Of a stretch of 64,000 nucleotides of DNA, positions 39,531 through 50,059 are shown in pieces. Below the pieces are notes generated by a model, which ran no database searches, was not told the origin of the DNA, and was given only the letters and a program-made list of their open reading frames with translations. How positions within the stretch are numbered: the stretch's first letter is position 1; every line of letters starts with the position of its first letter. Location of the stretch: positions 19,484,810 to 19,548,809 of the forward strand of contig NC_134931.1 of NCBI RefSeq assembly GCF_051020765.1. Reading direction: 5' to 3'. The DNA comes from Lasioglossum baleicum (Eukaryota; Arthropoda; Insecta; Hymenoptera; Halictidae). Position numbers and translations under genes: made by a program.

Positions 39531-39776
39531 CCCACGTCCGTTCCTCATTTCACGAACTGAATCTGTCCCTCGATGTCAAATTGACACAGTGGTAAAAGAA
39601 CAAGGTAGACAGTTATTTTTCGATGTCTTTTTATTGAAATCGATGAGTTAACATTTACATCTTAAGTTTCTCGGTTCAGTGTTTCGCATTAAACAAATAA
39701 AAGTGACGAAGTTTAGGGCAAATTCACCTACAAATAACAGAACAGTATAACTTACCTATTTCGGGAAAACTGAGGG
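39531..39776. mobile_element. Possible TTAA-flanked non-autonomous element, 246 bp
   Basis: TTAA at 39527-39530 is followed by CCC, and GGG precedes TTAA at 39777-39780. The size almost equals that of the better-supported element at 21562-21805. Beyond the three terminal bases the ends match poorly (about half of the first 14 positions), so coincidence is quite possible. It contains GTCAAATTGAC at 39575-39585. Confidence 0.25.
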
Positions 39777-42700
39777 TTAACTTCGACAAATTATTTGAAG
39801 ATAAATATTTCGCTTATCAAAAGTGAATTTCCAGAATAAAAGTTCGTTAATCTCGCGAGAAAAGAGATTCGCGTTTCCGAGAGTCTCCGGAGCCTTAGCA
39901 GGTGGCAAATAAAGCTCGGAACGATCGCGCGCGTGTTTCCCGATGCGTTTTATTCCCCGCAAAACGAGTGGGCTGTTGCGCAACACGCTTTAATCCGCGG
40001 GAAAAAACGCGATGCAGGTGTGCGAGCGTACAGATAATAGCGTTGTATTTTAAACAGTTAAAGGGTCGGGTGTACGTGGCGCGAGACGCGTTGATTGAAA
40101 AGGGTGAATGGGTAAACTGTAAGGGATGAAACGGAGCGGCGATTTCCGTGTATTGACGCAGTATATTGTAGTTAAACAATCGGTCGGCTTAGCAGGCCGC
40201 GTACACCGGACTGGGTTACGGAAGAGTAATACGTTGCGTCCCGTAATCCCGGAACAAACTAGAGCAATAATTTTAAATCAAACGCGAGGACCGCGCGGAA
40301 TAATTTATCGCCGGTTTGTCAGCGTTGGTGTACGGTAATCAGACCCTCCATCCGGAACGCGTGCGCCCCGGAAGCCGGACGTTTTTAAACTGTTCGCCAG
40401 CAAATTTCATTAACACTGCCCACATTCCTCGCTCCGTAAAAATTACCGACAACAGAGACAGAGAGAAGGGGAAAGGGCTGAGGGGGCCGGCCGCGTAATA
40501 AACTAATTTGCGCGAACATACGCGTAATTACGTATTCCTCCTGGCAAATCCATGGCTAAAGCCCCGGAGCTCGAGCGGGGAAACTTTTAAACGCTCCCGG
40601 CGAAGCGGATCCTCTCGCGAAATTCGGTTCCAGAAAAAGGATCTCGGCTACTTGCGCGGAAGTTCGCCGGGGATGTGTATTTTCATTTACATTTTTCCCG
40701 TGGAAAAAACGAAGAGACAATTTTGTTTTACACACCGGTATAGCTGGCCCCGCTAGTCTACGCGACACGTTTTTCGCATTTTCGGCGACACACGCGACGT
40801 TTTTAATTTGCTGAAAGCGCCGAAAATGAATGGGTTCGCTGCTACTCTTAATGATGAAACATTACTGTTTGCGGCTAAGCGACCGGACTAATCAGCCGAA
40901 TTAACAGATGTCCCGCGAAATTAGCTGGAGATATCGTGACACAACTATTTCGTGGCGAAACTCGCCAAAATGCCATTGGGAAACAGGAAATGCCGAACAT
41001 TTTCGAACATCTTAAGAACCAAGATAAGACGCAACAAGAGAAAATAGAAAATGTCCATGAATCTAACTACTTCAGCATCAGATTAAATCGATCTCCACGG
41101 CAACGTTGACGAAGTGCGGAGAGTTAATAAGTGCGGATTCCGAGTTGTTCGCGCAGGATGTTTCAGCGAAAATATCTCCAGGATAAACTTAATCGATCGC
41201 CAGGGGAAATGGCACGCGTAGAACGGACGTCCCTCGGGGGGTTTCTCGTCCCTCACCTGGTTGCCGAAAGAGCCTTTCCCATAATGTCAGGCGATAAATA
41301 TTTACCTTGGGCTTAGGTTGAAAGTGCGTCGCGTTGTTGTCGACGGCCGAAGCCGGGGCGAAGTCGTGGCCCCGCGCTAAGAAAACGCCTCCACCCCACA
41401 CCCCGTCTGTTGTCGCGAAAGGGTGGTGCGGAAAACCGGCGGGGAAAGTCTGTTCCGCGCTTGCTGCTCGGCAACGTGGTAATTGTTTTCGTAGCTAATT
41501 GTTTAAAAGCTTGGCAAACCCGCGAGGAATTACGCGGCGGCAAGGCTGGGGACAATCCCCGAGTCAATATTGAATTATGAATTTATTAGCTCCCTCCCGC
41601 GCTCTTCGCCGATACGGAGAGGAGGGGCGTCTCTTCTCCTCTTTTCAGCGGCCGGAGGAGGCGTCGCGTCGCGGAGAAACGGAACGAACGAGAGACAAGG
41701 AGGACACTTCCCTGCATTCTCTCTTGGTCTATGCTGCTCCGCAGATCCTTCTCTCGTGTGTAGACTGTAATTTTATAGAACCAACACTCGCGACGCTTCT
41801 GACGATTGGTTAAATCGCGCCGCACCGCGCGCCCCTCATATCCTCCCGGATTGTCTTCTCGTCGCTCGTTTTTTCCTTCGTCTCTTTATCTTCGACGGCA
41901 CCTCGATCCGCTTCCTTCCACTCGTTTCCGGCGATAAACCCTCCGATGCTCCTTCCGCAGTTCAAAGCCCCCATATCGAGCGGTCCTTGTGCCTTCTTCG
42001 CGCGCTTCCATCGCTTTCTCCCATTTTCTGCACGAGCCTCTAGTTCCTCGGATCTGGACCATCTCCGCACCTATACCGGGATATTTCTATATTTCTAATG
42101 TACATTAACGTCCAAAAGTGTGTTCAGGTGATCTTTACACGTGACAGATCTCAAATTTTTTAGCTAGAGGAATAATGGCATTCGAAGCCGAAATACACGT
42201 TCAGTCTCAGCATCGACAACAGAATCGAAAATAAAAATGTCCAACAGTGAGACACGTCGGAACAACAGGAGGATCAATCTACGACATACCGCGGGCGCCC
42301 TGGCACAATGCTCCGATCTCCCTGATCAATCTCCCGGTCCGATGCTCGATCGAGAGCTCAGAATTAACTGCGAAACGATCGAACACGGTTACCGCGGGCC
42401 GAGCCAGTAAGATTTCATCGTCCTTCTCGTTCCATCGTCCGGAAAAAACTCATCAGGCAGCCGTGGCGCGACGGAAGAACGGTCGCATTTTTTCCGGTTC
42501 GCGAAAGACCTGGCGGGGGGTTCGGGTTCTGAATTCTCGGGGTGCACGAGCTTCGTACGATGGTGTGTGCCACGAGGGTGGGGGTGAGTGGTGGAGGAAC
42601 GAATCTCCATTTTTATTTGCATCGGACGATTTGCGATTCGATTTAAGCCCCCTCGAACGCGCCGCTCGTTCGCCTCGGCGAAGCGAGGTGAACTTCGTAC

Positions 42701-43109
42701 ATCGCGATTCGCATTTATTCCTCAGGTGAATCGAATTACCGGGGGCCGGAGCTCGACGGCTCGTCAAATTTGGGTCATCGCGTACATGCGGTGGAGAGAG
42801 GGGTGGACGACGGTGTGTAAATCGGCTGCGAAACTTAGACCGAGCCCGCGCCGTCGACAAGTGACTGAAATACGAGCGATTTTTCGCTCGCCCCGGCCTG
42901 ATCCCGTTCGACTGTAATTACCAGCTGAAAGAGCTTTCGATCTTCCGTGTCGGAAATTCGTTTAAATGGACGCCCGGGATAAGGTATTCGATCGCGATTC
43001 AAACGCCGTATCCCCGCCGAATAGAATGGAACGGATATCGAGTTATGTGTACCAAGAACAGCGTTATGCAGGAACAGAGCGATGGATGGAGAGGACGAGG
43101 GAGACACAC

Positions 43110-43130
43110 AGAGAGAGAGAGAGAGAGAGA
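43110..43130 (+). repeat. (AG)n microsatellite
   Basis: An uninterrupted AG run just downstream of a short ACAC stretch. Confidence 0.9.
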
Positions 43131-44038
43131 TGGTTGAGATTGCAGCTCGGTGAACAGAGCCACAGCTTCGCGCTGGTGGAAGCGAGATAGGGATACGGAG
43201 ATCGAGTAAACGATGAAGACGGACCGTGACGGATGGACATCTAGCAGGTTCTCGTGCCATTATGTAAATTTCATTACAGCCACGCCAGCTCCTCGCGGTT
43301 CGAAGTATCTACAGTCACGTTATTAGCTACGAGGCTTCTCTTCCCCCACACCTCGCTTTTTTACCTTCGTTTCGGCCTCCTTCGCCAGTCATCCCCATCA
43401 AGCGTTATGAAGACATCCACCGTGGAAACTGGCCGTGTGATTCGATCGATCCGCATTCGACGTGCCTGTCTCCTGTTTTTTCCTCCTCGCTCCTCGGGAA
43501 AAGTAGATTAGCCTTTTCCTTTTTGTTGTCTCCTAGGCGAATAAAAAGCCGCCGACTTAATCAAGGGAATATGGTTTAGGGGATGAGTCGCCTGTATTCG
43601 ATGCGTCTTCGCTTAATGAAGGCGGAGCCCTGCTGCGGATGCTTGTACCCCATGCACGCTCAATCTTTATTCAATCTCACTTATCGGCTTTGCGAGACCT
43701 TATTGATTACCATAAAAAACGACGGTACACTTTCCCCGGCACAGTCTGCCAGCCACGTTTAATCTTTTAAGGAGCATAACCTACTCGCGAGCGAAACTGT
43801 CGTTAGAAAATGGTTCCTCTAGTGCATACCTCTTTTGTTGCGTCCAGAAACATTTTTCACTCTGTCCAGAGTCAGATGGTTGCAGAATTCATACGAATTT
43901 AAAAAAGCAGTCTTCGCGTCCCCTATTATGACTTTGTTCTCCAACTATTTTCATCTGGATCTTCATTTCGATACATGAGACGTCACTCTAATTTAGATAC
44001 GAAACATTTTTCACCGGGTTTAATTGACCATGAAAGTC

Positions 44039-44071
<33 letters not shown>

Positions 44072-44073
44072 AA
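44039..44073 (+). repeat. (AG)n microsatellite
   Basis: An AG run of about 35 bp with a single AAAG interruption and an AAAG end. Confidence 0.9.
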
Positions 44074-46994
44074 GCCTGGCCCGGCCGGCGGCAGCGAAGC
44101 CAGACTACAATTTTCGCGCTGCCAAAATGGCTTCGTTTGCATGGTCAGCCCCCGCACGGCTGTTTTCCAGTGGAAATCTGAAATTCGAGGAGTCGCATGG
44201 GGGAAATATGAAGTGTTGCGCACGTTTATTTGCCGCGCGCGCGCGGGCCCGGTGAAATATCGACTTTTTAACGAGATTCCCGCGCGGCGGAAAACTTTAC
44301 GACGAAATGACAGCGGATGTTTAAGTACACGCCCGGGGCGCATGATATCCAAGAGAGTCGGGCGAAGCCGGGCCGATGAAATGCGAGCTCGCCGTCATTG
44401 AGATTAGGTATATGACGGCAGGAAAATCTAGGTACGGGTTTTCCTTCTCTGGTTTTCCCCGCGGGGCCCGGCATAACAGTAAACTGACTTGGAATCTTTG
44501 TCCGCCATCCCCGTGGGATAAGATTCCGTGGTGGAGGCAGAGCCGCGGCCCTCTGTTGACCCCGCAAATACCGATACTCTCGAGAGATCATCTTGTCAGA
44601 CTTATGGTTTTACGGACGCGTTCCGCAACGGCTGAGGGTGTCTGTCGATAACAGATGCATTTCGTGGCCCCGGAATTTTATTTACATTGCGAAGCGACGC
44701 GCCGTGACAGAGTTCATCGTCGATATTTCGTTCAACAATTTTCTGTCTTTTAAATAAACGAACTCTTGTTTAATATTTTCCGTGGACGGTGGTTCGCCAA
44801 CATCGTTAACACTTAGATGCCGGGTGCAGGCCTGCGATATTTCATGGCGGAATCATACATTTTGCGCCGACGCGGCGTGCGCGAAGTTAGGTGGTGCCCC
44901 TCGTGGAATAAGGTCCACGACGACCACCGGCGTGTATGAATAAATTCATGGCGAAGGAGTTCGCTGGCAGGAGGCCGGGGAATGGGACGGTGGCGACCAG
45001 GTCGGCGGAGAACGGTGGGCTAATCCAAAACAATGGAATGCGCCGGCAGGCTAAGCGAATTAATCTTCCACGTTGCCGGATGCACAATAGGCCAACGATG
45101 TTACATGATAATTACGCATGGGATTCGTTATTGTGGATAATTTCGACGGGGCACTACCGAAAACGTGGAAGAGAAAAAAATTATCCAACGCCAGAAAAAC
45201 TGTGGTTATTCCCAGATTGGTACCCCACACCACCCAGTCATCCCCAGCAGCAATAGAAAAACCGTAACATCATCGACGAGCTCGAAAGCCGCGTATCGTC
45301 GGGGAGGAATTTTATTTTTCTTGAATTTTCGTGGGAACGTGTGGTGGTGTGTACCATCTACCGAACAATTAAATCGATTGTTTTCTCGTGGAATTTCATG
45401 TCCGCCGGGCTTCGGGGGCTGAAATTGTTTGGTATTTATTTGTTTACCCGTTGTTTCAATTTCGACGATTATTTTGCTGGTTCTATTCATATACGGGTAG
45501 AGCGGCGCATCTTCGTGCATCGACGCGGTCGAGGTCGAGAGCGCGCGATTGTTTAGAACGAAATACCCGGGGCGGTCTGAACACGGGATATTCTTTAATT
45601 GCGCGCGTCGAATCCCCGTCGCGGCCAGGTAGCCATACTGAATACCTGTCCCCTGTACTTAGGGAAGTCCGCCCTTGAAGCCCTTTTTAACACTTTTACG
45701 ATTTCCAGGCGTATTGAAACGCTGCGCAGAGCGGGGCCGTTGATTATCGGCGGTCTTCCCCTTGTACATACACATATCTCCCGTTCTCTACGGGTACACT
45801 TTAATTATGCACCGCTATGAAATCTCTGTGCACCTTTCCCGTCTCGAGAGAGACCGCGTCGTTTCCGCAACGGGGTTCCGGTATCATGGAGCTCGATTTG
45901 ACAAACAATCGATCGTCTCCCGATGGAGAAAGAACCCCGGGACCGATAACCAAAAACGAGAGGAAGCCCGGCGTTTTTCGTTTTCTTCGGAACGAGACAT
46001 CAAAGAGGCGTTCTGATAGTGCGCTGCGAAGGTTTCTCGGGCATCATTATTGATCAAGAACGGAGTCGTTCGACTGAGTCGCCCGGTTTCCCCTGTTATC
46101 TATGAAGTTATTCATTTTTAACGTGTATGCGTAAAAAGGCTGAATATGTTTCGTATGCAATTTCTTTGACAATATTCGATCGAGTGTCGACAAAGAAAGG
46201 AAACGAGGGTAGGTATTCTCTGTATCGATGGGTAGGCGAGAGAGGACGCCGGAAGGCCGACCCCATAAGCAAGACGGCGGAAACGGAATGTCAGGTCATT
46301 CCTCCTCGGTATCAGAAGGATGTTAGTCACAAAGCTTGGCCCCCACCGCCACCGCCTCGGACTCGGGCCGCCTTCCAGAGAACCGTCAGAAGGTACTTCT
46401 GGATCGATGTACTCTAAATGACACGATTCCCTCCCGAGATAAGAGTGGTCCACTTTGACCGTCGTCGCAGAGAAGCTCGCCAAACAGCTTGGCCAGCACG
46501 CGTCCGAAAGCATGGCATTTGAACCTCGCGATAAGATGCACCTTGCATCCCACTCGCCGGAAATTGGACTCCAGTAAGCAGCCATGCGTCGTCAAAGCGA
46601 GACACTCTGCTGAGCTGACTCGATATCGGATCAGATAGCGCTAATAACTTTTCTGGAGAAAAATTAAATTATGCTCATATTTCATCTGGAATGAAAGCGG
46701 CGTCATGTTCTACGGTCGGACAACTGCTGTGAGTGATATCATTGGTTAATCGTGGTTTACAAGTTGTGAACAGCATTATGTAGATTATGCTTGGTTTATA
46801 GAGCGTGTATGTTCGCTAACGGTCAGACAATTATAATTTTGGTGTAACATGGAAGTTAGCTCCAGTTGGAAAAATCTATTTGAACAGTAGCACACGGATG
46901 TTTGCGAAGTTGTTAGGTAGTCTACGTATGCGTTGGAATCAGTAGATGCAACGGTTCTTTGAGAAATGTCACAGCAAGCGTTCCTTAGCTAAGC

Positions 46995-47175
46995 CTTTAG
47001 GACATCCGGAGTCCCTGGACTGACCCTCTAAGGATACGAGAGGGCCTACGGAATGGCTCTACACGGCTGCTCGAGAAATTCCGACTCATAGGAGGGCTAC
47101 TAGATTCTCCAAGGACCCGTAAGCGGTTCTAGAATAGTACTCGAAGGACCCACGAGGGTCTCCATAGTGGTTCTT
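46995..47175 (+). repeat. Diverged minisatellite-like repeat with AAGGA-CC words
   Basis: Related words recur: AAGGATACGAGAGGGCCT near 47030, AAGGACCCGTAAGCGGTTCT near 47111 and AAGGACCCACGAGGGTCT near 47144. Each is followed by GGAATGGCTCT-, AGAATAGTACT- or CCATAGTGGTTCT-like segments. The last two copies are 33 bp apart. Earlier spacing is irregular (81 bp, perhaps two units). This looks like an old tandem repeat of about 33-40 bp, now strongly diverged. Confidence 0.45.
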
Positions 47176-48430
47176 TCAAAAAATTCTGAACAAGGACAGC
47201 TGAAGAGACAGTGTGGGTGGTTCAAAAAATACATTTTTCTTGTCACAAAAACGCTTCGTCAGTGTGTAAATATGAATGTAAGTGTAGAATCCATTTATTT
47301 TACAGAGGACGATAAAAAAATGGATTTAAGTATATTTTTAATCGGGTTTAATCGAATTCGTAGACAAATTTTGTGACCAGATTTGAAATCAGCGTGAAAA
47401 AATCTACTGGAAACTATATACATATAGCATGTTAAAGAAAAATTTTTCCACGCGTGGTATTTGAAAATCCACAATTTTCTTGAAATTGTGCAAGTTTAAC
47501 GAATTTCTTCAACGTTAAAAGACGTTCGTACCACAATCTCCATAATTATCCCATATTCTGCAAAGTTCCAGTTTGCATTTAAACAAAATGACATAGCTCT
47601 ATCTCATTTCTATCGAAAGTTCGGAGATTTTGACACAGAATTCATCGGTTTGTCCCACTGTGTGGCGCGGCGATGTGTACGTGTACACGGACTCGTTGTT
47701 GCTGATGGTTAAGATCCTCTTCCATCTCCAGGGTTCTCTTGTGAAGAGTTTACAGCGATATGGTGCACGGCGGCGCTTTTAGCAGTATTACTTCCGTCGG
47801 AATTGCAGTTCCCAGTATAAACTTTATTACATTTTATCGCAGCATCTCGCGACTCCTGTCGGAGAAAGTTATTTCGAATCTGTCGTACGGTACACGTGGC
47901 CATCTCTCTGTCTCTTACTCTCTCTTTCTTTCTCCGACCCCGCTAGGAAATATACGGGTACACCTTTCGGTGAACCCTGCGACTGTAAATCGTGTCAGCT
48001 GCGGCGGCAGACTTTTCCACGGTGTGTTACCTCGTAAATACAAAAGACGTGTGGTCGAAAGAATAATTCCGCGTTGGCTCGGCCGCGAAAACCGGGACCG
48101 TGTGGTTCGAGCGATAGGTCTTGTCCAACAGCGGCCGAGCATAATGCTCAAATACATGGTTTCCGAGTGGGGTATGTAATTTCACGTAGCCCGCGGCCGA
48201 ACGTAATTTGAGAAACGCGATGCATCGAATCGATCGCGACTCCATTAAAACGACCGTGCACGCAAGAAACGCTAAATTGAATTTCCCTCGGAAAAAGTGA
48301 TATTTGCACGGTCTAGCGATCCAATACGCATAAATAACATTATACACGCGGCACTGTAGGCTTAATGCTTCTCTACTCCTCTGCAATTATTATCAGCTGA
48401 CTGCTGCATGATAAACAAATTTTTTTCGCT
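47176..48430. other. Non-coding stretch, no gene recognised
   Basis: AT-rich to about 47.65 kb, then mixed. A hairpin with perfect 8-bp arms (CACAATTT/AAATTGTG) lies at 47470-47490. The 139-codon frame at 47760-48179 is unrecognisable and is overlapped on the other strand. Confidence 0.6.
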
Positions 48431-48775
48431 CCCAAAATGTTTCTATTCTCCACTCAACTTTTTCGATTGATTCTACTACCTCCTCATAGTCCCTAGAATT
48501 TTTGATTCTATATAAATTCTACTACCTTCTCATAGTCCTCACAATTTTTTCCGTGAACCCAGCAATATTTGCGTAGCCCCAACACTATTTTTTGGAAGGT
48601 TCGTGATCTTTTTCGAAAAGTTTTTCGCAGGACTCAGCAATTTTGTTGTAAGCTTTATCATTTTTCTGTGCATTTTACAATCCCGCCGAAGACTTGAGAT
48701 TTTTCGTGGACCTCTGCAAGTACTTTATAGATTTTACAAACAGATAATATACTCTAATTTTTCTTACGGACCGCA
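48431..48775 (+). repeat. T-rich quasi-periodic repeat array, about 20-bp step (copy 1)
   Basis: About 17 diverged units of roughly 20 nt share a pattern close to CAATTTTTCGTAGGCTCTA: a T-tract, then CG/TAG-like bases, then a C/T-rich segment ending in A. Clear consecutive examples are 48522-48541, 48542-48561 and 48562-48581. A longer stretch (48470-48495 and 48516-48541) is locally duplicated with CTACC and TCATAGTCC words. Units differ greatly in sequence but rarely in length. The same pattern and orientation recur at 63080-63516. I do not recognise it as a named satellite. Confidence 0.75.
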
Positions 48776-50023
48776 GCCGCGCGCGCGTGCATTATGAAAT
48801 ATACACCAGTCCGGCATAAAAACAGTTCCATTTAGTAGGAAATTCTCTTTCAAAGATTGTTGAATATTTCATCGGGCGTTCCCGATCTTTGTACTATCCC
48901 TTTCACAGGGCCGTAGTTGATTTTTCTTTTATGAAGCCGAATCAAAGCTGGCTGGACTTTACGTCGAGCTGGCCCTGTAAAAATGAATCGATTGAATTTC
49001 AAATCGGCCGGTCGCCGATGCCGGTCCGGCATGTCTCGGTCGTTTGATCTGATATGAGAAAATACCCGGGCTTGCTCGGATGTAGATCATTGCGTAATAA
49101 TTGTGCTCGCCTTTCGCGTGAGACCGATTCGAAAATATCGTTGAAATTCACGGGCGATTGCTTGGTTGATGAGGATCTACTTTAAACTCGTCGGTGAACA
49201 AAATCGGGAAAAATGGAAACGTTTAACCGCATAAATCGCGGGAACGCGATTGGAAAACATTAAACGCGCGGAGCCTGGCCACAGTGTTTTCTCGGTGAAA
49301 ATTAGTGGATGGATTGAAGGCAAATATTATATGACTAGTTGTTTAACGTCAAAAGTCGCGTGGTTCGCAATCATGAATTTATTAACGGCGTGAGTTCGCG
49401 TGCAAACAAATATAAAAATTCATATGAAAATATATGCGAAAGTATTCTAGCAAATATTTGAAACGAGGTACAGAGGCTCGCCGGTCGAGCGCTCATAAAA
49501 ACTGAATTCGAAAATTAAGTTGAATCTCGCACGGCAAGTTAGCCCGCGAAAAATGGAAATTTCGACGATCCGGGGAGAATAATAAAAATCCACCGGAATC
49601 CTATAAAATCTTTAAGATATCAGGGGGGCTCTCAGCCCCTATCGGTATCTTCGAGCTCTTCCGACGCGGAATCGGGAGAAGAAAGTCGGAAGGAAGACAG
49701 TGTTCCCTGCTAATGCGGCAATGAATTCGTATTTGTCCAGGGCGTTGGTGTCTGGCACTGAAACGAAAGAATAAAAAAGGAAGCCGGGAGGGAGCAGTCG
49801 GGGGAATTCGCGTGCAAACGAGGCGTGTACCCTAACTCGCTTAATTTTCTCCGCCCGGAGAATGAAAACTCTTCCCCGAGCGACGAACGGTCCTCAGTTG
49901 CGTATATTGTTACGTCGAATTTAAATCTCGAAGCCTCTAGACACCGGAAAAATTTTCATTTAGAGCTCTGCATTTCAACGAGGTGTGCTCATTATTTTAT
50001 CTCACGTAACGCGTAATCGTAAT
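48776..50023. other. Non-coding stretch, no gene recognised
   Basis: Mixed composition with AT-rich DNA around 49.2-49.6 kb. Only short unrecognised frames are present. It ends at the recursive-splice-like motif described next. Confidence 0.6.
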
Positions 50024-50059
50024 CTAATCGTGAATATTTTTTGTCTGTTTTAGGTAAGT
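50024..50059 (+). other. Candidate recursive splice site (ratchet point)
   Basis: CTAAT at 50024-50028 resembles an insect branch point. It is followed by a T-rich tract and TTTAG, with AG at 50052-50053, and directly by GTAAGT at 50054-50059, a perfect 5' splice-site consensus. A 3' site abutting a 5' site with no exon between is the known form of recursive splice sites in long insect introns. The branch A to AG distance is 26 nt, within the normal range. I found no equally good juxtaposition elsewhere in the window on either strand. If used, it implies a plus-strand gene with a very long intron here. A chance match cannot be excluded. Confidence 0.5.

Larger units (their letters stand above)
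39781..46990. other. Non-coding stretch, no gene recognised
   Basis: Largely GC-rich and CpG-rich, so random frames are long (up to 160 codons at 42247-42729) and occur on both strands at once, for example around 42.2-42.9 kb. None has a recognisable motif. GA runs lie at 43110-43130 and 44039-44073. No RNA gene is seen. Confidence 0.6.

Noticed and set aside
39745..39770. Minus-strand AATAG abutting GTAAGT, a second ratchet-like junction
   Set aside because: The upstream tract is short and purine-interrupted and no clear branch point is present. Much weaker than the site at 50053.
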